Shown: in pieces, positions 52,171-61,035 of the stretch | Layout of the letters: each line of letters begins with the position of its first letter | Position numbering within the stretch: the first letter of the stretch is position 1 | DNA from: Arthrobacter luteolus NBRC 107841 | Lineage (GTDB): Bacteria > Actinomycetota > Actinomycetes > Actinomycetales > Micrococcaceae | Assembly: GCF_001552075.1 (NCBI RefSeq) | Contig: NZ_BCQM01000001.1 | Span: forward strand, 682,001-746,000 | Reading direction: 5' to 3' | Length of the DNA stretch: 64,000 nt | Made by a program: the position numbers and the translations under genes | The notes under the pieces: model-generated | Told to the model about the DNA's origin: nothing | The model's input: only the letters and a program-made list of their open reading frames with translations | The model's database searches: none

Positions 52171-52215
52171 GATCTTGTTGCTGGGGATCTTGTTGCTGGT
52201 GATCTTTTTGATCGA
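52171..52215. repeat. 15-base tandem repeat downstream of purM
   Basis: GATCTTGTTGCTGGG, GATCTTGTTGCTGGT, then a diverged GATCTTTTTGATCG. It is in a non-coding stretch and has no known role. Confidence 0.6.
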
Positions 52216-52275
52216 TTGCCGGCGTGACCTTGTGGGTGTCCAGCTCCGTGGTGCGCTGCTAAAACCCGTTTAAAC

Positions 52276-52319
52276 GCCCTTCAGCGGATCCACCGACCGG
52301 TGATCCGCTGAAGGAGGGC
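52276..52319 (-). terminator. Hairpin downstream of the DUF3073 gene
   Basis: CCTTCAGCGGAT pairs with ATCCGCTGAAGG plus an inner CACC/GGTG stem. It lies 36 bases after the stop codon of the minus-strand gene; no clear U-tract. Confidence 0.5.
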
Positions 52320-52354
52320 AATTGGCTTGCCGGAAAACGAGGGATGTGCTGCAT

Positions 52355-52591
52355 CTAGCCGATGCGGCGGGAACCCTCGTCCTCGTCGTCTTCATCGCCA
52401 AATTGATCTGCGTACTTATCCTCGTACGCCGAGTAGTCCGGCTCGGCCGGTTCCTCGGGATATCGACTCGATGGACGGCTCGTTGGACCAGACAGCTCTC
52501 GCTGCAGGGCCGAGTAGTCCGTGGCAGGAGTGAAGTACTTCATCTCGCGTGCCTGCTTGGTTGCTTTTGCCTTTTGACGGCCGCGCCCCAT
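52355..52591 (-). CDS. DUF3073 protein
   Basis: A 78-residue actinobacterial DUF3073 protein: MGRGRQKAKATKQAREMKYFTP at the N-terminus followed by TDYSALQREL and a Pro/Asp/Glu-rich acidic tail (YSAYEDKYADQFGDEDDEDEG). Basic start and acidic end; function unknown. Typically found beside purM in Arthrobacter relatives. Monocistronic. Confidence 0.85.
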   Translation of the reverse strand: MGRGRQKAKATKQAREMKYFTPATDYSALQRELSGPTSRPSSRYPEEPAEPDYSAYEDKYADQFGDEDDEDEGSRRIG

Positions 52592-52801
52592 GGCGTGACC
52601 CCCTTTTTGCGTCGATCCGGAGGTGGTCGCTCGGGCAGGAGAGCGAGGCCCCGGAATTTGGTCAATTTGTCGTATCTACAGGTTACATGTTTTCCCGCGT
52701 CGTTGTGCCCCTGCATGACCTCACGCGCACTCAACTTCCAAGTTTACTCCTGGTCCGTGACCGGTGCGTACTGCGCTGCCACCTGCAAATTCGCTAAAGT
52801 C

Positions 52802-52859
52802 AGGGAGGAACAGACGTTGCGGGACACCAGCGTGGCCACGAATAGGGAGGACAGACGTT
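52802..52859 (+). repeat. Duplicated leader segment upstream of the septum-type gene
   Basis: AGGGAGGAACAGACGTT (52802-52818) recurs as AGGGAGGACAGACGTT (52844-52859), 42 bases apart, the second containing the likely ribosome binding site. Confidence 0.55.
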
Positions 52860-52863
52860 CACC

Positions 52864-55101
52864 ATGAGCGATCAGAAGCGGACGCCACGGGCAGGTTCAT
52901 CCCTGCCCGGGAAGTCCCTGCGGCCTTCCCCGCCCGCGAAGGGCAGCGCCGTCCCCAAGGGTTCCGGGGCAACTCCTCCCGCTGCGAAGGCAGCACCGCC
53001 TCTCCGGAACAACCCCGCCACAAGGAGCATTCCCGTTATCAAGCCGCAGCAGTCAGCAACCAGTGGGCGCCCCGGACCGGGTGCTTCCCCCGTAGACAAG
53101 GCCGAGCAGCCCGGCACACCCGGGAAAGCAGGTAAACCGGGGAAAACAGGCAGACGCACCCCTGGTGCCAAGCGGCCGGCCTCTGCGAAGAAGGGCACCG
53201 TTGCCAAGGGACTGCTCGGCTCCAAGGGCGGGACCAAACGGCCACCGCTGCGCAGCGGTCCCGGCGCTAAGGACGCCTCCGGGCCAGCAGACGAACCCAC
53301 GACACCCAAATCAACAGGCCCGGAGCCAGCGGCCCCCGAGCCCACAGATTCCGAGCCAACAGGTTCTGAGCCAGCGGACCACGAGCCACAGCCGGAAACC
53401 GCAGACCTGGAATCCGGGCCCGCCGGGGAACCGGCGGCACCCCCCGCCTCGGAGCCAGACGCCGTCCTGACCGACTTGGTCTCCCACACCGAAGCACCGG
53501 CCTGGCTTTCCGGCGGCGGGACCCGTGACGCCGAGGCATGGGCCCAAGTGTTTGAGTCCGAGGTCCAGCAGGCTGCTCCGCTGGAACCCGTTGTCATTCC
53601 CGTCGAAGACGTGCATCTCGCAGAACCGTCGCTGGAGACCCCTTCCATCAGCGCTGAGGCAGCCGAGGCCGCTTCGCTTCCTGAGGCCGCAGCCGAGGTG
53701 CGGGCGGTTTCGGAAGAGGCAGCTGAAGCCGGCAAGCAGGCCGGCATTACCGAGCCCGCCCCCGAAGGCACCGAAATCGCCGTTGACGCCGGGGAGGGCC
53801 TCACTGAGCTGGAACCCGCTGCCGGAGAGGCAGGGGCTCCCCCTGAGGCTGACGGCAGCGACGCCGGGGAGGAAGCCGCTGAGGCTGCCCCCGATGCCGC
53901 CGAGCTGGCTGACCAGGCTGACAGGGCTGACCAGGGTGCCGCCCCCGCCCCGCCGGAGGACCCGGCTGCCCATCCCGCTGAGGACGACTCTGATTCCGGC
54001 TCCGGTTTAGGCACAGCCGAACCTGCAAAGGCTGAAGGGGCGGCTGGGGCTGCAAAGGCTGCGGGATCGGGAGAATCGGCGGAGACTTCGGATTCAGCCA
54101 AGGACAGGGATTCTGCGCAGGATACGGATTCCGGGGATAAGCCGAACTCGACCGGGGAAAGTCCTGCCGGCAAGGCGGACGAAGATCCGACGGACACCGG
54201 TGTAGGCACCGGTGAAGGCACCGAGGACACTTTGCCTTCTGGGGACAACACTGCCAACGCGGACGATGCTAATGCTTCGGACGACGCTGCCGCAGCGGAC
54301 GCCGGGGCCACTAAGGACACCGCTCTCCCCCAGCATGCCGGGGAGGAGGAAGATACGGCGCTGACTGCCAGCACCGCCGGCACAACCGGCCGCACCGGTG
54401 CGCAGCCCGTTATCGCCACAGCCGTGGTCAGCGGCGACAGCACCGATGTTGCCGCGCCCGTTACCGATTCCTTTGCATCCCTCTCGCTGACCAAAAAGGT
54501 CCCGGCCGAGGATTCAGCAGACACCGGAGTCACCCACGTAGTTCATCCTTCCGGTTCCTCAGCCGTACCTGCCGATTCGCGGCGGGCGCGGCGCACCAGG
54601 GAAGCCGAAGAAGCCGCCGCCAAGACCGGCGGCAGCAGCAGGACCACCCGCATACTGGTCCTCATCGGATCGATCCTGATCATTGTCCTGCTCGGCATCT
54701 GGCTGGCCACGGTCGTGGCTGACAGCAACCGGGAGGAGGGCGTCCTGGAGGATTCGGTCGCTCCCATCGATCTGGAGGCAGGCGCCTGCATCCAGGATTT
54801 CCAGAGCGTTAACGCAGAGGTCACGGTAGTCACCTGCGAGACCCCGCACAATGCCCAGCTGGTCGCCAGCGAGTCCTACCTCAACTCGGATTCCTTCCCT
54901 GGCACGGATGCGCTGACTGCCAAGGCCGAGCAGGTCTGTTCTTCCGCGATGTACACGGATTCCGCCTCCCAGTACTCAGACCTGGAATTGAACCGGGCCA
55001 TCCCCACCCAGAGTTCCTGGGACGCAGGCGACCGCCGGGTGGACTGCTTTGTGGTTGCTCCGGGCGAAGATCTGACAGAATCCCTCATCGTCCAGCCCTA
55101 G
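52864..55101 (+). CDS. Long disordered membrane protein with C-terminal septum-formation domain
   Basis: 745 residues. Residues 1-130 are basic and rich in Lys, Pro, Ala and Gly; about 130-580 are acidic and low-complexity (PEPAAPEPTDSEPTGSEP type, then long Ala/Glu/Asp runs); one membrane helix spans about 597-619 (ILVLIGSILIIVLLGIWLATVVA). The last ~110 residues (DLEAGACIQDFQSVNAEVTVVTCETPHNAQLV...) match the septum-formation domain (PF13845), with cysteines that could pair outside the cell. Such proteins are linked to division in actinobacteria. Here the cytoplasmic part is ~590 residues, much longer than usual. Start ATG 52864 with GGGAGGA upstream. Confidence 0.75.
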   Translation: MSDQKRTPRAGSSLPGKSLRPSPPAKGSAVPKGSGATPPAAKAAPPLRNNPATRSIPVIKPQQSATSGRPGPGASPVDKAEQPGTPGKAGKPGKTGRRTPGAKRPASAKKGTVAKGLLGSKGGTKRPPLRSGPGAKDASGPADEPTTPKSTGPEPAAPEPTDSEPTGSEPADHEPQPETADLESGPAGEPAAPPASEPDAVLTDLVSHTEAPAWLSGGGTRDAEAWAQVFESEVQQAAPLEPVVIPVEDVHLAEPSLETPSISAEAAEAASLPEAAAEVRAVSEEAAEAGKQAGITEPAPEGTEIAVDAGEGLTELEPAAGEAGAPPEADGSDAGEEAAEAAPDAAELADQADRADQGAAPAPPEDPAAHPAEDDSDSGSGLGTAEPAKAEGAAGAAKAAGSGESAETSDSAKDRDSAQDTDSGDKPNSTGESPAGKADEDPTDTGVGTGEGTEDTLPSGDNTANADDANASDDAAAADAGATKDTALPQHAGEEEDTALTASTAGTTGRTGAQPVIATAVVSGDSTDVAAPVTDSFASLSLTKKVPAEDSADTGVTHVVHPSGSSAVPADSRRARRTREAEEAAAKTGGSSRTTRILVLIGSILIIVLLGIWLATVVADSNREEGVLEDSVAPIDLEAGACIQDFQSVNAEVTVVTCETPHNAQLVASESYLNSDSFPGTDALTAKAEQVCSSAMYTDSASQYSDLELNRAIPTQSSWDAGDRRVDCFVVAPGEDLTESLIVQP

Positions 55102-55154
55102 GACCATCGTCCAAGCCCCGAACGAGGCCAGACGAATATCAAGGCGCGACAAAC

Positions 55155-55191
55155 AAAACCGGAAGGCCGCAGCTGGCGGCCTTCCGGTTTT
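55155..55191. terminator. Bidirectional terminator between septum-type gene and clpB
   Basis: AAAACCGGAAGGCCGC pairs with its complement around AGCTG, ending in TTTT on the plus strand and starting with AAAA, so both convergent genes are served. Confidence 0.85.
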
Positions 55192-55205
55192 CGTCTGCGC
55201 AGGAG

Positions 55206-57830
55206 CTACCCGACGGGCGCCACTGCTTCCACGCTGAGGCCCTGTGCCCCGAGTTCATCTCCGATGCCTTCGGGACGATCCACCAAGACGGTGTCGCCGT
55301 CGGAAATCCGGCCCGCCAGGATGCCCTTGGCGAGTTTGTCGCCGATTTCGCGCTGCACCAGCCGGCGCAGTGGCCGGGCGCCGTAGGCCGGATCATATCC
55401 GGTCAGCGCCAGCCACTCGCGTGCTGCGTCGGTGACCTTCAGGGTCAGGCGGCGGTCCTTCAGCCGGGCGGCGAGCCCGCGGACCTGGATGTCCACGATC
55501 TGGGACAGCTCTTCCAGGCTCAGCGGGTCGAAGAGGATGATGTCATCCAGCCGGTTCAGGAACTCCGGCTTGAAGTTGGCGTTGACCATGGACATCACTG
55601 ATTCACGTTTCTGGTCCTCGTTCAGCCCCGGGTCCACCAGGAACTGGGACCCGAGGTTGGAGGTCAGGATCAGGATCACGTTGCGGAAGTCCACGGTACG
55701 GCCCTGCCCGTCCGTCAGCCGGCCGTCGTCGAGAACCTGCAGCAGGATGTCGAAGACGTCAGGGTGGGCCTTCTCCACCTCGTCCAGCAGGATGACGGAG
55801 TAGGGGCGTCGGCGGACTGCCTCGGTGAGCTGGCCGCCTTCCTCATATCCGACGTATCCGGGAGGAGCCCCAACCAGGCGGGACACGGTGTGCTTTTCGG
55901 CATACTCGCTCATGTCCATACGGACTATGGCGCGTTCGTCGTCGAAAATGAACTCCGCAAGGGCCTTGGCCAGTTCGGTCTTGCCGACGCCGGTGGGGCC
56001 CAGGAACAGGAAGGAACCGGTAGGCCGGTCCGGATCGCTGACCCCGGCGCGGGAACGGCGGACGGCGTCCGCCACGGCGGAGACGGCGCTGCTCTGGCCG
56101 ATCAGCCGGGACCCGATGACTGATTCCATCTCCAGCAGCTTCTGGGACTCGCCCTGGAGCATGCGGCCGGCAGGGATCCCGGTCCAGGCGGAGACCACTT
56201 CGGCGATGTCGTCGGCAGTGACTTCCTCGGAGACCATCAGTTCCCTGGCCTCCTCACCGAACTGGTCCTGCTCGGCTTCCTGCGCCGCGTCGAGTTCCTT
56301 CTGCATGGCCGGGATCTCGCCGTACAGGATCCTGGATGCCTCGGCCAGATCGCCGTCGCGCTGGGCTTTTTCAGCCAGCGAACGCAGTTCGTCGATGCGG
56401 GCCTTGATGTCGCCAACGCGGTTGAGGCCGGCCTTCTCCGCCTCCCAGCGGGCATTGAGGGCGGCGAGCTGTTCCTTCTTGTTCGCCAAGTCCGCACGGA
56501 GCACTTCGAGGCGTTCCAGCGAGGCCTCATCCGTTTCCCCGGAGATAGCCAGTTCCTCCATGGTGAGCCGGTCCACGGCGCGGCGCAGCTCATCGATTTC
56601 CTCCGGAGCAGAGTCGATCTCCATCCGCAGCCGCGACGCGGCCTCATCGACGAGGTCAATGGCCTTGTCCGGAAGCTGGCGGCCGGTGATGTACCGGTTG
56701 GAGAGGTTAGCCGCCGCAACCAGCGCCGAGTCTGCGATCGCTACCTTGTGGTGCGCTTCGTAGCGTTCCTTCAGGCCGCGGAGGATGCCGATGGTGTCCG
56801 CAACGCTGGGCTCCCCCACGAAGACCTGCTGGAAACGGCGCTCCAGCGCAGCGTCCTTCTCCACATTTTCACGGTATTCGTTCAGCGTAGTGGCGCCGAT
56901 CAGGCGCAGTTCGCCGCGGGCCAGCATCGGCTTGAGCATGTTGCCGGCGTCCATGGATCCTTCAGCCGCCCCTGCGCCCACAACGGTGTGCATCTCATCG
57001 ATGAAGGTGACGATCTGCCCTTCGGCGCTGGCGATCTCCTCCAGCACGGCCTTGAACCGTTCTTCGAATTCGCCGCGGTACTTAGCACCCGCCACCATGG
57101 ATCCGAGGTCCAGCGAGAGCAGTGTCTTGCCGCTGAGACTCTCCGGCACATCCCCCGCCACGATCCGCTGCGCCAGGCCTTCGACGACGGCGGTCTTACC
57201 GACCCCGGGTTCACCGATCAGCACCGGGTTATTCTTCGTTCGGCGGCTCAGCACCTGGATGACCCGGCGGATTTCAGCATCGCGGCCGATGACGGGGTCC
57301 AGTTTTCCTGACCTCGCCAGTTCAGTGAGGTCGGTGCTGTACTTTTCCAGTGCCTGGAAGGTGTTCTCCGGATCGGCATTCGTCACTTTTCGATCTCCTC
57401 GGACGGTGGGAAGGGCAGCGGCCAGCACATCGTGGCCGGCGTTGTTGTCACGCAGCGCTTTGCCTGCAGGCCCGCTGTCGACTGACAGCGCCAGAAGCAG
57501 ATGCTCGGTGGAAACGTAGGCATCACCGAGTTGGGCAGCCTCCTGCTGCGCTGCGTTGATGACCTGCAGAAGGGGGCGCGAGAACTGGGGTTGCTGGACG
57601 GATGAGCCGGAACTGGAGGGCAGGTCATGGATCGCGTTGCTCGCCGCGACGCTGACAGCGTCTGGATTGGCACCCGCAGCCTTAAGCAGCGCCACGGCCA
57701 CCCCCTGGCGCTGGTCCATCAGCGCCTTCAGCAAATGGGCAGGCTCAATCTGGGGATTGCCGGCAGTAGTCGCATTCATGGCGGCGGACTGAAGCGCCTC
57801 TTGGCTCTTATTTGTGAACTTCGTATCCAC
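55206..57830 (-). CDS. clpB: ATP-dependent disaggregase ClpB
   Basis: 874 residues. N-terminal Clp domain (1-150), NBD1 with Walker [16 protein letters not shown], the coiled-coil middle domain (about 400-520, with [24 protein letters not shown]), NBD2 with [17 protein letters not shown], and an intact C-terminal D2-small domain. It rescues aggregated proteins with DnaK/DnaJ/GrpE. The start is GTG 57830 with GAAGGAG 6 bases upstream; a longer reading reaches into unconserved sequence. A HAIR element upstream predicts HspR control. Usual actinobacterial neighbour dnaK is not in the window. Confidence 0.95.
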   Translation of the reverse strand: MDTKFTNKSQEALQSAAMNATTAGNPQIEPAHLLKALMDQRQGVAVALLKAAGANPDAVSVAASNAIHDLPSSSGSSVQQPQFSRPLLQVINAAQQEAAQLGDAYVSTEHLLLALSVDSGPAGKALRDNNAGHDVLAAALPTVRGDRKVTNADPENTFQALEKYSTDLTELARSGKLDPVIGRDAEIRRVIQVLSRRTKNNPVLIGEPGVGKTAVVEGLAQRIVAGDVPESLSGKTLLSLDLGSMVAGAKYRGEFEERFKAVLEEIASAEGQIVTFIDEMHTVVGAGAAEGSMDAGNMLKPMLARGELRLIGATTLNEYRENVEKDAALERRFQQVFVGEPSVADTIGILRGLKERYEAHHKVAIADSALVAAANLSNRYITGRQLPDKAIDLVDEAASRLRMEIDSAPEEIDELRRAVDRLTMEELAISGETDEASLERLEVLRADLANKKEQLAALNARWEAEKAGLNRVGDIKARIDELRSLAEKAQRDGDLAEASRILYGEIPAMQKELDAAQEAEQDQFGEEARELMVSEEVTADDIAEVVSAWTGIPAGRMLQGESQKLLEMESVIGSRLIGQSSAVSAVADAVRRSRAGVSDPDRPTGSFLFLGPTGVGKTELAKALAEFIFDDERAIVRMDMSEYAEKHTVSRLVGAPPGYVGYEEGGQLTEAVRRRPYSVILLDEVEKAHPDVFDILLQVLDDGRLTDGQGRTVDFRNVILILTSNLGSQFLVDPGLNEDQKRESVMSMVNANFKPEFLNRLDDIILFDPLSLEELSQIVDIQVRGLAARLKDRRLTLKVTDAAREWLALTGYDPAYGARPLRRLVQREIGDKLAKGILAGRISDGDTVLVDRPEGIGDELGAQGLSVEAVAPVG

Positions 57831-57942
57831 AGCGGGCTCCTTCTCAGGCTCGGAGAACAACCAAACAAGCTCTCGGTGGACTGCCCAATTGGAGAACCCT
57901 GACGGTCCTGCCATCTGGCTTCATCCGACCATGCTCAACAAG

Positions 57943-57963
57943 ATTGAGTGTAGTCCACTCAAG
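57943..57963 (-). promoter_or_regulatory. HAIR operator (HspR binding site) upstream of clpB
   Basis: On the clpB strand CTTGAGT-N7-ACTCAAT, 13 of 14 bases matching the HAIR consensus CTTGAGT-N7-ACTCAAG, about 113 bases upstream of the start codon. HspR represses dnaK and clpB in actinobacteria. Confidence 0.8.
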
Positions 57964-58011
57964 GTTGGACGTAAAGTTATCCACAGGCAGTTTCGTACGC
58001 CTGGACCAGGT

Positions 58012-58614
58012 TTACTCGGGTCCGGGCAACGGGCTGTGTTCCCGCTCGAATTCCTCCCTCACCCGCACCCATTCGTCGTTCCGGGCATGATAAAGCTCTT
58101 TGTCTGCGCCCTCCATGGTTCGCCAGTCCCGGCCTGCCGGACGCACCTCCCGGTTATCAAGGTGCGCGGTGAGGTTATCGAGGAAGAACTCCCAGCCCGG
58201 CCCTGCCGCCCACTCGTTGACATCCGGGGTCATAACGGCAAATCTCTTGCGCACGGAAGCGTAGAGCAGTTCCACCCGCGTGGCCCCGTCCTCATCGGCC
58301 AGATGGATTTCCAGCTCACCGTCATTTCCATGCGGCGGGATCCAGGAAAGTGTCAGCAGCCGCGGCGGATCGCACCGCAAGATGGTCCCCTGGGAGAAGC
58401 CAGGCACCTCATAGTCGCCCCCGCGCCGAAAGTCGCCCTGCGGCTCGACGAAGTAGGCTCCAATGCTGGCAGGGTCGGTCAGGGCGTTCCACACCTCTCC
58501 GATGGGCTGTGGAAGGTAGCGTCCGATCACGAGCATGCGCGCATGCCCAGCCTGAATCTGGCGGAGCCCGAAGGACCGCTCGGTGTCGGAAAGTTGTATC
58601 TCCAGGTCGGACAT
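58012..58614 (-). CDS. SRPBCC (AHSA1/START-like) protein
   Basis: A 200-residue protein with the SRPBCC (Aha1-like) fold: IGRYLPQPIGEVWNALTDPASIGAYFVEPQGDFRRGGDYEV and LLTLSWIPPHGNDGELEIHLADEDGATRVELLYA, ending with GWEFFLDNLTAHLDNREVRPAGRDW. Its hydrophobic pocket usually binds lipid-like ligands or partners; ligand here unknown. Start ATG 58614 with GAAGGAG upstream. It stands alone between clpB and the bet operon. Confidence 0.78.
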   Translation of the reverse strand: MSDLEIQLSDTERSFGLRQIQAGHARMLVIGRYLPQPIGEVWNALTDPASIGAYFVEPQGDFRRGGDYEVPGFSQGTILRCDPPRLLTLSWIPPHGNDGELEIHLADEDGATRVELLYASVRKRFAVMTPDVNEWAAGPGWEFFLDNLTAHLDNREVRPAGRDWRTMEGADKELYHARNDEWVRVREEFEREHSPLPGPE

Positions 58615-58926
58615 GCATCCGCTCCTTCAGCGTGCCGTCGTTGCGGTTCTGAGGAGTCGATCCGGATTGATGCAGCCGTCCGGCCGGGCACCCCGAAAAC
58701 CGGTCTGTGAGGCGGGACACGCCCGCCCTCATTGGAGATTAGCAAAGAAAAGCGCCCCGGGACAGGCTTTGCAGTCCCACCGGAGCCCGCCCCCGACAGA
58801 CCCGGAGAACCCCCGGAAATGTGAGCTGGATCTCCTAATCTGGCTCCCGTCATTGCCGCTTTGATAGCCTGACAGCTCCGAGAGTAAGGAACCTTACTTT
58901 TTTCTGCCGACTCTGAAAAGGACCCG
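58615..58926. other. 312-base gap upstream of the bet operon
   Basis: Non-coding; holds the promoter of the SRPBCC gene and of the bet operon, and a palindrome with T-run at 58883-58903. No BetI-type regulator gene is here. Confidence 0.45.
58883..58903 (+). promoter_or_regulatory. Palindrome with T-run just before betT
   Basis: AGTAAGG-AA-CCTTACT followed by TTTTT, 24 bases before the start codon. It may be an operator for an osmotic or choline regulator, or a small terminator/attenuator hairpin. Confidence 0.45.
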
Positions 58927-61035
58927 ATGACCAGCCCGGATGCGGAAACACCGCCCGAAACAGCCACCAAAACCCGCGTCAACAAGACGGTCTTTATCGG
59001 CTCCGCCATTGGCATCATCGCCATCGCTTTGTGGGCCATGATCTCCACCGAATCGGCGGAGGCTGTCATCGGAGCGATCGTGGGCTGGGTGTCCACCAAC
59101 ATGGGGTGGTACTACTTCCTGGTTGTGACCCTGGTGGTGATTTTCGTCCTGGTTATCGCTCTTTCCGGCGTCGGCAAAACAAAACTCGGCCCAGACCATT
59201 CAAAGCCTCAGTTCGGCCTGTTCACCTGGGCAGCGATGCTGTTCGCCGCCGGGATTGGCATCGACCTGATGTTCTTCTCGGTCTCCGAGCCCGTTACCCA
59301 GTTCCTTGCACCGCCGCAGGGCGACGGTTCCACTGCCGAGGCAGCCCGGCAGGCCCTCGTGTGGACTCTCTTCCACTACGGCATCACGGGCTGGGCGCTC
59401 TACGCCCTCATGGGACTGGCCCTGGGGTACTTCGCCTACCGGCACAACCTGCCACTGAGCATCCGCTCGGCGCTGTATCCGATCTTTGGCAGGAAGATCG
59501 ATGGTCCGCTGGGACATGGCGTGGACATTGCAGCCCTGCTGGGCACCATCTTCGGCATCGCCACCTCCCTGGGCATCGGCGTCGTGCAGCTGAACTACGG
59601 ACTGAACTTTATGTTCGATGTCCCGGAGAACGTCAGCGTCCAGATCGCGCTGATCGGGTTGTCGGTGGCCATGGCCACCATCTCGGTGGTGTCCGGGGTG
59701 GAGAAGGGGATCCGCCGTCTTTCCGAGCTCAACGTGATCCTGGCCGTCGGCCTGATGCTGTTCGTCCTAATTGCCGGCAAAACCAGCTTCCTGTTCGACG
59801 GAATCGTGCAGAATACCGGCGACGTCCTCAGCCGCTTCCCCGGCATGACGCTGGACACGATGGCCTATGACCGGCCGGACGAGTGGCTCTCCAGCTGGAC
59901 CCTGTTCTTCTGGGCCTGGTGGATCGCCTGGGCACCCTTCGTCGGCCTGTTCCTTGCCCGCATTTCGCGCGGGCGGACCATCCGCCAGTTTGTCCTGGGC
60001 ACCATGGTTGTCCCCTTCGCCTTCATCCTGCTGTGGATCTCCATTTTCGGAAACAGCGCGCTGGACCTGGTCATGGGTGGAAACGCAGCGTTCGGCGAGG
60101 TAGCCATGAACCAGCCGGAACGGGCGTTCTACGGCCTGCTGGAGCAATATCCCTGGGCCCCGGTCACAGCCGCCATCGCCACCTTCACCGGACTGCTGTT
60201 CTACGTCACTTCGGCTGACTCCGGAGCCCTGGTGATGGCGAACTTCACCTCCCATCTGAAGGACGCCGATTCCGACGCCCCGAAGTGGATGCGCGTCTTC
60301 TGGGCCGTTGTCACCGGCCTGCTCACCCTGGCCATGCTGATGGTGGGCGGTGTTTCCACGCTGCAGAATGCCACCATCATCATGGGTCTGCCGCTGTCCA
60401 TCCTGCTGCTGTTCATCATGCTCGGCGTCTACAAGGCGCTGCGGGTGGAGAACTCGCTGGCCGCCAGCTTCCGGGCGTCGCTGCCCGGAATGATCGCCGG
60501 CCGCGGCGGGGACAGCAGGGGCGGGCGTTCCTGGCGCCAGCGGCTGACCCGCGCCATGACCTACCCCGGACCCAAGCAGGCAGCGCGGTTCGTGGAAAGT
60601 GTCGCGTACCCCGCTCTGCAGGAGGTCCACGATGAACTCGAGTCCAAGGGCGCGGAGGTTTCCCTCTCCCTTGCCGACTGCGGATCGAACGATATCCGTT
60701 CGGCGGACCTCGCCGTCGGACTGGGCGATGAACGTCCCTTCAAATACCAGGTTTACCCCGTCCAATACGAGACGCCGTCGTACGCACTGCGCAGCGCGTC
60801 CACGGACACCAAGTACTTCCGCATGGAGGTCTTCTCCCTGGAAGGCAGCCACGGCTACGACGTCATGGGCTACACGAAGGAGCAGCTGATCACCGACGTC
60901 CTGGACCACTACGAACGGCACCTTGAATTCCTGCACCTCAACCGCGAGGTGCCCGGCAATACCGCAATCACCGAAGACCCGGTCGTCAAAGACAACTGGG
61001 ATGCCGACTTTGTCGGCGAGGAGGAAAAAGTATGA
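58927..61035 (+). CDS. betT: BCCT-family choline/betaine transporter (BetT-like)
   Basis: A 702-residue transporter with 12 membrane segments and the BCCT hallmark Trp-rich helix WTLFFWAWWIAWAPFVGLFLARISRGR. GIGIDLMFFSVSEP in TM3-4 matches choline-type members rather than Gly-Met-Gly betaine-type. A long hydrophilic C-terminal domain (from about residue 510) resembles the osmosensing tail of E. coli BetT. Imports choline (or betaine) using the H+ or Na+ gradient. Start ATG 58927; stop overlaps betB by ATGA. Confidence 0.9.
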   Translation: MTSPDAETPPETATKTRVNKTVFIGSAIGIIAIALWAMISTESAEAVIGAIVGWVSTNMGWYYFLVVTLVVIFVLVIALSGVGKTKLGPDHSKPQFGLFTWAAMLFAAGIGIDLMFFSVSEPVTQFLAPPQGDGSTAEAARQALVWTLFHYGITGWALYALMGLALGYFAYRHNLPLSIRSALYPIFGRKIDGPLGHGVDIAALLGTIFGIATSLGIGVVQLNYGLNFMFDVPENVSVQIALIGLSVAMATISVVSGVEKGIRRLSELNVILAVGLMLFVLIAGKTSFLFDGIVQNTGDVLSRFPGMTLDTMAYDRPDEWLSSWTLFFWAWWIAWAPFVGLFLARISRGRTIRQFVLGTMVVPFAFILLWISIFGNSALDLVMGGNAAFGEVAMNQPERAFYGLLEQYPWAPVTAAIATFTGLLFYVTSADSGALVMANFTSHLKDADSDAPKWMRVFWAVVTGLLTLAMLMVGGVSTLQNATIIMGLPLSILLLFIMLGVYKALRVENSLAASFRASLPGMIAGRGGDSRGGRSWRQRLTRAMTYPGPKQAARFVESVAYPALQEVHDELESKGAEVSLSLADCGSNDIRSADLAVGLGDERPFKYQVYPVQYETPSYALRSASTDTKYFRMEVFSLEGSHGYDVMGYTKEQLITDVLDHYERHLEFLHLNREVPGNTAITEDPVVKDNWDADFVGEEEKV

